NCBI RefSeq assembly: GCF_016412875.1
Contig: NZ_JAEKPD010000015.1
Span: 62,001-126,000 of the forward strand
Source: Palleronia pontilimi
Lineage (GTDB): Bacteria > Pseudomonadota > Alphaproteobacteria > Rhodobacterales > Rhodobacteraceae
Direction of reading: 5' to 3'
DNA: 64,000 bases
This document shows positions 43,522 to 51,643 of this stretch, in pieces. The notes below the pieces were generated by a model. The model saw nothing but the letters and a program-made list of their open reading frames with translations, searched no databases and had not been told where the DNA came from. The translations under genes were made by a program, and so were the position numbers. Position 1 is the stretch's first letter; every line of letters starts with the position of its first letter.

Positions 43522-44853
43522 ATGGCGGCCTCCATGAAGATCGCGATCGTTGACGACGAACAGGACATGCGGCAATCCATCAGCCAGTGGCTGGCGTTGT
43601 CGGGCTTCGACACCGAAACCTACGGCAGCGCCGAGGACGCGCTGAAGGCGCTGGGCAGCGACTATCCCGGCGTGGTGGTCAGCGACATCAAGATGCCGGG
43701 CATGGACGGGATGGCGTTCCTGAAGCGGCTGATGGCCGTGGACAGCGCGCTGCCGGTCATCATGATCACCGGCCACGGCGACGTGCCCATGGCGGTCGAG
43801 GCGATGCGCGTCGGCGCCTTCGATTTCCTGGAAAAACCCTTCAATCCCGAGCGGATGACCGAGCTTGCCAAGCGCGCGGCGGGCAAGCGGCGGCTGACGC
43901 TGGACAACCGCGCCCTGCGCCGCGAGCTCAGCGACGGCACCGGGATCATGAAGAAGCTGATCGGCTCGTCTCCGGTGATGGAGCGGCTGCGCGAGGATAT
44001 CCTGGATCTGGGCCAGGCCGACGGTCATGTTCTGATCGACGGCGAAACCGGCACCGGCAAGACGCTGGTCGCCCACGCGCTGCACGCGGTGGGCGCCAAG
44101 GCAGGCCGCAAGTTCGTGCTGTTTTCCTGCGCGGGCCAGGACGAAGACGTTCTGGCCGACCGGCTGTTCGGCTCGGGCGGCGAGAACGTGCCGCTGCTGG
44201 AGCAGGCGCGGGGCGGCACGCTGGTGCTCGAGGATATCGACGCGCTGCCCATATCACTCCAGGCGCGGCTGCTGACCTGGATCAACGAGCAAGGGACCCC
44301 GGCCGAGACGCGCCTGGTGGCGATCTCGAACCTCAGTGAACAGGGCCGCACGGTCGAAGACGTGCTGCGTCCCGATCTCTATTACCGGCTGGCGGCCATG
44401 AAGATCATGCTGCCCCCCCTGCGCCTGCGGGGCGAGGATATCCTGTCGCTCTTCGCGCGGTTTTCCGAGCAGGCGGCGGACGAATATGGCTGCGCCGCCC
44501 CCGAGGTCAGCGCGCAGGAGGCCGCGCAGCTGTTGCAGGCGCCGTGGCCGGGCAATGTGCGCCAGCTCATCAACGTGGCCGAACGCGCGGTAATGCAGAA
44601 CCGCCGCGGGTCGGGCAAGATCAGCTCGCTTCTGATGGCAGACGAGGACGCGGACGAGCCGGGCATGACCACCGAAGGCAAGCCGCTGAAGGAATACGTG
44701 GAAGCCTTCGAGCGGATGCTCATCGACAACACCATGCGCCGCCACAAGGGCTCGATCGTGGCGGTCATGGACGAGCTGTGCCTGCCACGTCGGACCCTGA
44801 ACGAAAAGATGGCCAAATACGGGCTGAGCCGCTCGGACTACCTGGGCCACTGA
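43522..44853 (+). CDS. dctD: DctD-family response regulator lacking the GAFTGA loop
   Basis: The 443-residue protein has a receiver domain (D11, D12, D55 in VSDIKMPGMDG and a conserved lysine), an AAA+ domain (Walker A GETGTGKT near residues 174-181) and a C-terminal Fis-type helix-turn-helix (MDELCLPRRTLNEKMAKYGL). The stretch that should read ELFGHxxGAFTGA is shortened to RLFGSGGENVPLLEQARGGTL near residue 215, so the sigma-54-contacting loop is missing. Walker B is LVLEDIDALP in place of LFLDEI. It therefore probably does not activate sigma-54 promoters; Rhodobacter capsulatus NtrC, which also lacks the loop, works with sigma-70. Confidence 0.9.
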   Translation: MAASMKIAIVDDEQDMRQSISQWLALSGFDTETYGSAEDALKALGSDYPGVVVSDIKMPGMDGMAFLKRLMAVDSALPVIMITGHGDVPMAVEAMRVGAFDFLEKPFNPERMTELAKRAAGKRRLTLDNRALRRELSDGTGIMKKLIGSSPVMERLREDILDLGQADGHVLIDGETGTGKTLVAHALHAVGAKAGRKFVLFSCAGQDEDVLADRLFGSGGENVPLLEQARGGTLVLEDIDALPISLQARLLTWINEQGTPAETRLVAISNLSEQGRTVEDVLRPDLYYRLAAMKIMLPPLRLRGEDILSLFARFSEQAADEYGCAAPEVSAQEAAQLLQAPWPGNVRQLINVAERAVMQNRRGSGKISSLLMADEDADEPGMTTEGKPLKEYVEAFERMLIDNTMRRHKGSIVAVMDELCLPRRTLNEKMAKYGLSRSDYLGH

Positions 44854-44866
44854 CCCGCGGTTCGGC

Positions 44867-44888
44867 CCGGTGCCACGCGCGGCACCGG
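44867..44888 (+). terminator. Hairpin after dctD
   Basis: CCGGTGCC and GGCACCGG form a perfect 8-bp stem with a six-base loop, 13 bases after the stop. The following TCCATCC is not a T tract, so termination efficiency is uncertain. Confidence 0.5.
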
Positions 44889-44954
44889 TCCATCCGAAGA
44901 TGCGCGGATTTGGCCGATTGCGCGTTCCGCTCGGGAACTGGTCGCGAATTGCCA

Positions 44955-44984
44955 TTGTAAAGGGGCGGCGACCTCGCCTATGTA
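44955..44984 (+). promoter_or_regulatory. Candidate rne promoter
   Basis: TTGTAA (44955-44960) and TATGTA (44979-44984) are 18 bases apart in a locally AT-rich stretch. A start near 44992 would give a leader of about 355 bases before rne. The consensus match is partial. Confidence 0.35.
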
Positions 44985-44989
44985 TTATG

Positions 44990-45346
44990 ACAGGTTCGTT
45001 GCCCCTTCCCCAAGGGGTGTGGAACCTGAATGATTTCGCTGAATGACCGGTCTGTGTTACGCAGAATTGCAGTCATTTCAGATAGATCGGGGCCCTCGCG
45101 CCCCTTTGAAACCTCCGGTGGGCCGCCTGGCGTGTCCGGAACTCAGTCGACGGTTGGGCGACCGATTGTCGGAAATGGAACAGCGATGCACCGCGCACCT
45201 GCGACAGACTTGCCGATGACGGGGCCCCTCGGGCGCCTCCGCAAGGCTGATCGGGCGCGCGCAGTCGCTTCAGTCAGACACAACCGTGCAGATCCTGCAG
45301 CGCCCCTGGGGCGCGACGGGCCGCCCGGCGTGCAGAAATTGGATAC
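44990..45346 (+). promoter_or_regulatory. Long structured leader upstream of RNase E
   Basis: No convincing gene lies between dctD and rne (44854-45346). The stretch holds three compact hairpins: CCCCTT-CCCC-AAGGGG (45002-45017), GGGGC-CCTCGC-GCCCC (45089-45104) and GCGCCCC-T-GGGGCGC (45300-45314). In E. coli RNase E binds stem-loops in its own long leader to control mRNA decay. A similar autoregulatory leader is plausible here but is inferred from position and structure only. Confidence 0.45.
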
Positions 45347-47995
45347 ATGGCAAAGAAGATGCTTATCGATGCCACCCACGCGGAAGAGACCCGCGTTGTG
45401 GTGGTGGACGGCAACAAGGTCGAAGAGTTCGACTTTGAATCCGAAAACAAGCGCCAGCTCGCTGGCAACATCTACCTCGCGAAAGTAACGCGGGTCGAGC
45501 CGTCGCTGCAGGCGGCGTTCATCGACTATGGCGGCAATCGGCACGGGTTTCTGGCGTTCTCGGAAATCCATCCCGATTACTACCAGATCCCCATCGCCGA
45601 CCGCGAAGCGCTGCTGGCCGAAGAGGCCGCCGACGCCGAGGAAGAGGCGCGCGAAGAGGAACGGCCCAAGCGCCGCTCGCGCTCGCGCAGCCGGACGAAG
45701 GCCGCCGACACGCAGGCCGACGATGCCGTCGCCACGGCAGAGCCCGACACCAGCAGCGAAGTGGCGGACGCCGCCGACGACGTCGACGCAAGCGAAGCCG
45801 AGGTCGACGCCGCGGCGCGCACCATGGCCGTGGTCGACACCATCCCCGGCATGGACGTGATCGACACCGCCGAAGGCGACGAAGAAGAAACGCCCTACGT
45901 CGCCGCCGACGACGCGTCCGAGCGGGACGAAAACATCGAATCTGTCGCCGATGACGACGTCACCGACGAGGTGCGTCCGCGCCGCAAGCCGCGCGCCAAG
46001 AAGTACAAGATCCAGGAAGTCATCAAAGTCCGCCAGATCCTGCTGGTCCAGGTCGTCAAGGAAGAGCGCGGCAACAAGGGCGCGGCGCTGACCACCTACC
46101 TGTCGCTGGCCGGTCGCTACTGCGTGCTGATGCCCAACACGGCACGCGGCGGCGGCATCAGCCGCAAGATCACCAACGCGGCCGATCGCAAGAAGCTGAA
46201 GGAAATCGCCACCTCCATCGAGGTGCCGAAGGGCGCGGGTCTGATCGTCCGCACCGCTGGCGCCAAGCGCACCAAAACCGAGATCAAGCGCGATTACGAA
46301 TACCTGCAGCGCATGTGGGAGCAGATCCGCGAGCTGACGCTGAAATCCATCGCGCCCGCGCCGATCTACGAGGAAGGCAACCTGATCAAGCGGTCGATCC
46401 GCGACCTCTACAACCGCGAGATCGACGAGGTTCTGGTCGAAGGCGAGGCAGGCTACCGCGTGGCCAAGGACTTCATGAAGATGATCATGCCGTCCCACGC
46501 CAAGAACGTGAAGAACTACCACGACCAGATGCCGCTCTTCGCGCGCCACCAGGTCGAATCGTACCTGGGCGGCATGTTCAATCCCACGGTGCAGCTGCCG
46601 TCGGGCGGCTACATCGTGATCGGCGTGACCGAAGCGCTGGTGGCCATCGACGTGAACTCGGGGCGGGCCACCAAGGAAGGCTCGATCGAGGAAACGGCCT
46701 ACAAGACCAACATGGAAGCCGCCGAAGAGGTGGCGCGCCAGCTGCGTCTGCGCGACCTGGCGGGTCTGATCGTGATCGACTTCATCGACATGGAAGACCG
46801 CAAGCACAACGCGAACGTCGAAAAGCACTTCAAGGACAAGCTGAAGACCGATCGCGCCCGCATCCAGGTGGGCAAGATCAGCGGCTTCGGCCTGCTCGAG
46901 ATGTCGCGCCAACGCCTGCGTCCCGGCATGATCGAGGCAACCACCCAGCCGTGCCCCCATTGCCATGGCACCGGGCTGCTGCGCTCGGACGACAACGTGG
47001 CCCTGGCCATCCTGCGGCAGCTGGAAGAAGAGGGCACGCGCAAGCGCACCCGCGAAATCTGCGTGACCGCGCCGGTGCAGATCGCCAATTACCTGATGAA
47101 CAACAAGCGCGACCACATCGCCCAGATCGAAGCGCGCTACGGCATGGTCGTCCGGATCGAGGGCGACGCCGCGCTGGTCAGCCCCGATTACAAGGTCGAG
47201 AAGTTCAAGACCCAGATCACCCGCCAGGTCGAGCAGACCGCGGCGATCGTGTCGTCGGCGTCCATGATGGACGAGCTGGACGAGCCCGCCGAGGTCGATG
47301 AAAGCGAAGCGCCCGAGGCCCCCGAGACGCCGGAAGCGCCCCCCGCACGGGCCGAGCAATCGGACGACGACAAGCCCAAGAAGCGCCGCCGCCGTCGCCG
47401 CCGCCGCAAGTCCGGTGGCAATGGCGACGACGCCCAGCAGGACGACGCGCAGCAGGATGACGCGCAACAAGCGCAGACGGACGAGGCCGACGAAAAGTCC
47501 GATGCGGGCGCGCAGAAGGATGCGCCGTCCGACGAGCCGAAATCCGACGGCGATGACAAGTCAAAGCGCAAACGGTCCCGTTCGCGCGGTCGCAAGAAGA
47601 CCGACGAGGCGCCGAAAGCCGATCCCGTCGCCTCCGAAGCCGCGGCCGACGAAAGCCAGCCCGCGCCCGAAACCGATGCGGAGGTGGCCGAGCGCGCCCA
47701 GGCTCCGGCGGCGGTGGAAGATACCGGCCAGGTCGATCAGCCCGTGGACGACAAGGTCGCCGCGCAGATCACCGAGGATGCGCCAGTCGCGCCGCCCGTC
47801 CCCGAAGACCGCGCCGAGCGGTCCGACGCCAAGCCCGAGGTCGCCCAGCCCGTCCCGGACGCGGTGGCCGAGCAGATCACCGAGGACGCGCCCATCGTGC
47901 CCCCCGCGCAGACCGATGACGCCGACGACGGCGACACCGTGGTCGAGGACAAGCCCAAGACCAAGAAGCGCGGCTGGTGGTCCCTGAGAAGCTGA
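45347..47995 (+). CDS. rne: Ribonuclease E
   Basis: The 882-residue endoribonuclease starts mRNA decay and processes stable RNAs. The S1 domain (from about residue 35) is split by a long acidic insertion (about residues 88-220, rich in E, D and A with an SRSRSR patch), as in alphaproteobacterial RNase E. Catalytic-core motifs follow: VAIDVNSGRATKEGSIEETA, LAGLIVIDFIDMED and the zinc-link CPHCHGTG. The C-terminal third is disordered, alternating basic (KKRRRRRRRR) and acidic blocks with TEDAP repeats, and would assemble the degradosome. The start has no clear Shine-Dalgarno sequence. Confidence 0.96.
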   Translation: MAKKMLIDATHAEETRVVVVDGNKVEEFDFESENKRQLAGNIYLAKVTRVEPSLQAAFIDYGGNRHGFLAFSEIHPDYYQIPIADREALLAEEAADAEEEAREEERPKRRSRSRSRTKAADTQADDAVATAEPDTSSEVADAADDVDASEAEVDAAARTMAVVDTIPGMDVIDTAEGDEEETPYVAADDASERDENIESVADDDVTDEVRPRRKPRAKKYKIQEVIKVRQILLVQVVKEERGNKGAALTTYLSLAGRYCVLMPNTARGGGISRKITNAADRKKLKEIATSIEVPKGAGLIVRTAGAKRTKTEIKRDYEYLQRMWEQIRELTLKSIAPAPIYEEGNLIKRSIRDLYNREIDEVLVEGEAGYRVAKDFMKMIMPSHAKNVKNYHDQMPLFARHQVESYLGGMFNPTVQLPSGGYIVIGVTEALVAIDVNSGRATKEGSIEETAYKTNMEAAEEVARQLRLRDLAGLIVIDFIDMEDRKHNANVEKHFKDKLKTDRARIQVGKISGFGLLEMSRQRLRPGMIEATTQPCPHCHGTGLLRSDDNVALAILRQLEEEGTRKRTREICVTAPVQIANYLMNNKRDHIAQIEARYGMVVRIEGDAALVSPDYKVEKFKTQITRQVEQTAAIVSSASMMDELDEPAEVDESEAPEAPETPEAPPARAEQSDDDKPKKRRRRRRRRKSGGNGDDAQQDDAQQDDAQQAQTDEADEKSDAGAQKDAPSDEPKSDGDDKSKRKRSRSRGRKKTDEAPKADPVASEAAADESQPAPETDAEVAERAQAPAAVEDTGQVDQPVDDKVAAQITEDAPVAPPVPEDRAERSDAKPEVAQPVPDAVAEQITEDAPIVPPAQTDDADDGDTVVEDKPKTKKRGWWSLRS

Positions 47996-48002
47996 ACGAA
48001 GC

Positions 48003-48030
48003 ACGCGCCCGGCCAGAGCGCCGGGCGCGT
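48003..48030 (+). terminator. Hairpin after rne
   Basis: ACGCGCCCGGC and GCCGGGCGCGT form a perfect 11-bp stem around CAGAGC, eight bases after the rne stop. There is no T tract, and the next gene starts 12 bases later, so read-through is likely. Confidence 0.6.
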
Positions 48031-48041
48031 CGCCGCACCGC

Positions 48042-49238
48042 GTGAGCCCCGACGCCGCCGCGCGCAACGTGGCGCTTTATCCCTGGTTCCGGTTCTGCCA
48101 GAGCCTGCTGTTCTGGCAGGCGATCTGGTTTCTTTATTTCCAATCCGAACTCTCCGCCGCCGAAGCCATTGTCCTCTACGCGATCTACGACGTGGCGACC
48201 TTCACGCTGGAAGTGCCGTCGGGCTACGCGTCGGACCGGCTGGGCCGCAAGCCGACCCTGCTGCTTGCCGCGCTGAGCGGGGCGGTGGGCAGCGCGGCCA
48301 TCGCCTTCGGGGGCGATTTCGCCTGGTTCGCCCTGGGGCAGGCGGCCCTGGGCACGGCGGCGGCGCTGGCCTCGGGCGCGGACAGCGCCTTTCTCTACGA
48401 ATCGCTGAAGGCGAAGGGCGACGGTCACCGGATCGAGGACGAAGAACTGCGCGCTTGGCGGTTTTCGTTCAGCGCCTTCGCCCTGTCGGCGGTCGCGGGC
48501 GGCGCGCTGGCGCTTTTGTCCTTCGCGCTGCCCTTCGGGCTGACCGCCCTGGCCTTCGCGGGCGCGGCCTGTATCGCTCTGGCCTTCACCGAGCCGCCCC
48601 ACGACCTGACCGAAGCGGGCGGCACCCTGGAAGGGCTGCGGGCGTCGGTGTCGCACCCGGTGCTGGCCTGGCTCTTCGTCCTGGCGATGCTGATGTATGG
48701 CTACAGCCACATCCCCTTCGTCTTCGGCCAGCCCTTCATCCGCTCCGCACTGGAAACGATCGGCATCGCCGAAAGCACGGCGCTGGTCAGCGGATTGGTT
48801 ACGGCCGCGATGATGGCGCTTTCGGTGGCCACCTCATGGGGCGCGCCGCGGGTCAAGCGCGCGCTCGGGCTGGCCGGGCTTCTGCTGATGGCCTTCGCCA
48901 TGCAGATCGTGTTGACCGGCGTGCTGGCACTGACGGCCAATGCGCTGGCCATCGGTCTGCTGTTTCTGCGGATGGTGCCGGATTCGCTGTCGAAACCGTT
49001 CATCCTGGCGCGCGTCCAGCCGCTTCTGCGCGATGGCACCCGTGCCACCTACCTGTCGCTGCAAAGCATGGCAGGCCGGGCGCTGTTCTCGGGCAGCCTG
49101 TTCCTGGCGGCCGGTGCCAGCAGCCGGGTGGGCGAGATGAGCCATGACCAGATGCAGCCGATCCTGACCGCATACGCCCTGGTGGGCCTGCTGGCGCTGA
49201 TCGGGCTGGCGCTGTGGTCGCGGCGCGTGGCGCTTTAG
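48042..49238 (+). CDS. Major facilitator superfamily transporter
   Basis: The 398-residue protein has about twelve helices. The MFS loop 2-3 motif is present as GYASDRLGRKPTLLLAALSG (about residues 62-81). A long charged central loop (around GDGHRIEDEELRAW) separates helices. The substrate is unknown; drug-efflux or metabolite-export roles are typical for this group. The start is a GTG at 48042. The stop codon overlaps that of the convergent TusA-like gene. Confidence 0.85.
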   Translation: MSPDAAARNVALYPWFRFCQSLLFWQAIWFLYFQSELSAAEAIVLYAIYDVATFTLEVPSGYASDRLGRKPTLLLAALSGAVGSAAIAFGGDFAWFALGQAALGTAAALASGADSAFLYESLKAKGDGHRIEDEELRAWRFSFSAFALSAVAGGALALLSFALPFGLTALAFAGAACIALAFTEPPHDLTEAGGTLEGLRASVSHPVLAWLFVLAMLMYGYSHIPFVFGQPFIRSALETIGIAESTALVSGLVTAAMMALSVATSWGAPRVKRALGLAGLLLMAFAMQIVLTGVLALTANALAIGLLFLRMVPDSLSKPFILARVQPLLRDGTRATYLSLQSMAGRALFSGSLFLAAGASSRVGEMSHDQMQPILTAYALVGLLALIGLALWSRRVAL

Positions 49239-49465
49239 CCGGACTTGCGCACGAAATAGTGCTGCGCCCCGTCCGCGTCGCTGAGCCCCAGGAACTCGTG
49301 CCCGGATTCATTGCAGAAATGCGGGATGTCGACGATCGCCGCGGGATCATCCGCCTGCACCCGCAACACGGCGCCATCCGCGACGCCCTGCAACCGCTTG
49401 CGCAGTTTCAGGACGGGCAGGGGGCAGAGCAGCCCACGGGCATCCAGATCGTCATCGTAATCCAT
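49235..49465 (-). CDS. TusA-family sulfurtransferase
   Basis: The 76-residue protein has the SirA/TusA/YeeD motif LDARGLLCPLPVLKLRKRL, with the sulfur-accepting cysteine at residue 14 and the CPxP loop intact. Such proteins carry persulfide sulfur for tRNA thiolation, molybdenum cofactor or sulfur oxidation. Which pathway it serves is not evident. GGCAGG precedes the ATG at 49465; the frame extends 21 bases further. It is divergent to ccdA (94 bases between starts), which also deals with thiol chemistry. Confidence 0.9.
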   Translation of the reverse strand: MDYDDDLDARGLLCPLPVLKLRKRLQGVADGAVLRVQADDPAAIVDIPHFCNESGHEFLGLSDADGAQHYFVRKSG

Positions 49466-49559
49466 GACGCGCAACCTGCCCGCCACGTTTCAGATTGTCC
49501 ACGCGCTTGTGACGCCATGCCGGGTGACGCGGACGGCGTGCTGGGCTAGGTCTGCGGGC

Positions 49560-50312
49560 ATGCACGGATTCGACATCATCGACGCCAGCCTGCTGCCGGC
49601 CATGCTGATCGCGCTGACGGCGGGATTGCTGTCGTTCCTCAGCCCATGCGTGCTGCCCATCGTGCCGCCGTACCTGGCCTATATGGGCGGGATATCGGTG
49701 ACCGAGATGCAGGGCCAGACCAGCGCCCGGCGCCGCGCCATCGTGTCGGCCGTGTTCTTCGTGCTGGGCCTGTCCACGGTGTTCCTGATCCTTGGCTTCA
49801 CGGCCTCGGCATTCGGTGCCTTTTTCCTGCAATATCAAACGGCTTTCGCCCGTATTTCAGGCGTCGTCGTGGTGGTGTTCGGGCTGCATTTCCTGGGCCT
49901 GTTCCGCATCCCGCTCCTGGACCGTGAGGCGCGTCTGGACGCGGGCGACCGCGGCGGCTCGTCGCTGGGCGCCTATATCCTGGGCCTCGCCTTCGCCTTC
50001 GGCTGGACCCCCTGCATCGGCCCGCAACTGGGCGCGATCCTGTCCATGGCCGCGTCCGAGGCGAACGTCGCCCGCGGCACGACCCTGCTGGCGGTCTATG
50101 CCGCCGGGCTGGGGATCCCCTTCCTGCTGGCCGCCATCTTCATCCAGCGTTCGATGGGCGTGATGAACAGGCTGAAACGGCACATGAAGCTGATCGAGCG
50201 CATCATGGGCGCGCTTCTGGTCGTGGTCGGCCTGGCGCTCATCACGGGGGCCTTCACCAACTTCGCCTTCTGGCTGCTCGAAACCTTCCCCGGGCTCGCC
50301 CTTCTGGGCTAA
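49560..50312 (+). CDS. ccdA: CcdA-type thiol-disulfide transporter for cytochrome c biogenesis
   Basis: The 250-residue protein has six to seven membrane helices. The two DsbD-like redox cysteines lie in symmetric motifs: LSFLSPCVLPIVPPYLAYM near residue 26 and FGWTPCIGPQLGAIL near residue 150. It passes reducing power from cytoplasmic thioredoxin to periplasmic factors that keep apocytochrome c cysteines reduced. The ATG at 49560 gives the usual family length. The next gene starts 68 bases downstream and is probably a separate unit. Confidence 0.93.
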   Translation: MHGFDIIDASLLPAMLIALTAGLLSFLSPCVLPIVPPYLAYMGGISVTEMQGQTSARRRAIVSAVFFVLGLSTVFLILGFTASAFGAFFLQYQTAFARISGVVVVVFGLHFLGLFRIPLLDREARLDAGDRGGSSLGAYILGLAFAFGWTPCIGPQLGAILSMAASEANVARGTTLLAVYAAGLGIPFLLAAIFIQRSMGVMNRLKRHMKLIERIMGALLVVVGLALITGAFTNFAFWLLETFPGLALLG

Positions 50313-50380
50313 TCCTGCGCTAAGGCGGCTTATTGTTGCCAAAATCCGGTGCTACCTTCCCCCTCGAAGGAGCTGCCCCC

Positions 50381-51643
50381 ATGTCCGAGTCGCGCAAGGT
50401 CAAAACCCGCCGTGTGTTCTACCTGCCGGGCTACGATCCGATCCACCCCCGCCGCTACCGCGAGCTCTACCGCAAGGAAGGGCGCGCGCAGGCAGCACTT
50501 CGCGGCTACGAGATCGGGATAAAGCCGCGGCCGGGCAAGCATTCCGGTTGGGACGTGGGCGCCCGGATCGAGGGCGAGACGACGCTGTCCAGCGTCGAGG
50601 TGATGGTGTGGTCCGACATCGTGCGCAGCTCCATGTCCGGTGGCATCGCGGCGACCTATGGCCAGCTGGTCAGGACGGCTTGGGTCTATATCACGTCGGG
50701 CGCGCTGCGGCGGCTGATGTGGCTGCGTAAGGGTCCGGTCATCGCGGCGCTTTACCCGGTGGGGATGCTGCTCGCGCAATTGCTGATCGCGCTTCTGCTC
50801 GGCCGCTTGCTGGCAGTCGCGGTGGCGGGGCTGCTGGACGCCGCCCTTGGGCTGGCGGGCCTTGCCCTTGGTCCGGTGAACGCGCCGCTGCAGATCCTGG
50901 TGGGTGCGCTCGTGATGGTCGGGGTGTTGAGGTTCTTCCGCCGGATCGACAACCGGCTATACGCCTATTACCTGATGCACGACTACGCCTATTCCGCCCA
51001 GTCGAAAGGGGCCAACCCGCCGCAGCTGGAAGCGCGGATGTCCGAATTCGGCCAAACCATCGCCGCTGCGTTGGCGACGGACGTGGACGAGGTCCTGGTC
51101 GTCGGCCATTCTTCCGGCGCGCATCTGGGCGTGTCGATCCTTGCCGACCTGATCCGCAACGGCCAGGTGCCTGCCAACGGGCCCGAGCTGTCGTTCCTGT
51201 CGCTCGGCCAGGTGATCCCCATGGTCAGCTTCCTGCCGAAGGCCGATCGCCTGCGCGCCGATCTGCACCTGCTGGCGCAGACCGATCGGCTGGCCTGGGT
51301 GGATGTGACCGCGCCCGGGGACGGCTGCGCGTTCGCGCTTTGCGACCCGGTGGCCGTGTCGGGCGTCGCACCCGAGCGGGGCGGGCGCTGGCCGCTGATC
51401 CTGTCGGCGGCCTTCACCAAGACGCTGAAGCCCGAGACGTTCGAAGCCCTGCGCTGGCGCTTCTTCCGGCTGCATTTCCAGTATCTTTGCGCCTTCGACA
51501 ACCTGCCGGACGACCCCGGCGCCTATGATTATTTCGCCGTCACGGCGGGGCCCAGGACGCTGGCCGCGCGGTTCGGGCGCCGCGCGCCGTCGAAATCGCG
51601 CATCGACGTCGCGGCGTCGCGGCACACCTCCATGGCGGCATGA
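50381..51643 (+). CDS. Alpha/beta-hydrolase-like membrane protein coupled to a cytochrome P450
   Basis: The 420-residue protein starts MSESRKVKTRRVFYLPGYDP. It has two to three central hydrophobic helices (about residues 123-188) and a possible nucleophile elbow VLVVGHSSGAHLGVS near residue 240, which suggests an alpha/beta-hydrolase fold. The catalytic acid and histidine are not clear to me. GAAGGAG precedes the ATG. The stop overlaps the P450 start (ATGA), so the two products are likely made in step and may act on the same hydrophobic substrate at the membrane. Confidence 0.75.
   Translation: MSESRKVKTRRVFYLPGYDPIHPRRYRELYRKEGRAQAALRGYEIGIKPRPGKHSGWDVGARIEGETTLSSVEVMVWSDIVRSSMSGGIAATYGQLVRTAWVYITSGALRRLMWLRKGPVIAALYPVGMLLAQLLIALLLGRLLAVAVAGLLDAALGLAGLALGPVNAPLQILVGALVMVGVLRFFRRIDNRLYAYYLMHDYAYSAQSKGANPPQLEARMSEFGQTIAAALATDVDEVLVVGHSSGAHLGVSILADLIRNGQVPANGPELSFLSLGQVIPMVSFLPKADRLRADLHLLAQTDRLAWVDVTAPGDGCAFALCDPVAVSGVAPERGGRWPLILSAAFTKTLKPETFEALRWRFFRLHFQYLCAFDNLPDDPGAYDYFAVTAGPRTLAARFGRRAPSKSRIDVAASRHTSMAA

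Noticed and set aside
45030-45488. Plus-strand frame of 152 codons before rne
   Set aside because: It overlaps the conserved start of rne in another frame and has no recognisable domain; the region is better explained as leader.
45143-47470. Minus-strand open frame of 775 codons
   Set aside because: It is antisense to rne; its valine-leucine-glycine repetitiveness mirrors the acidic and alanine-rich RNase E codons.
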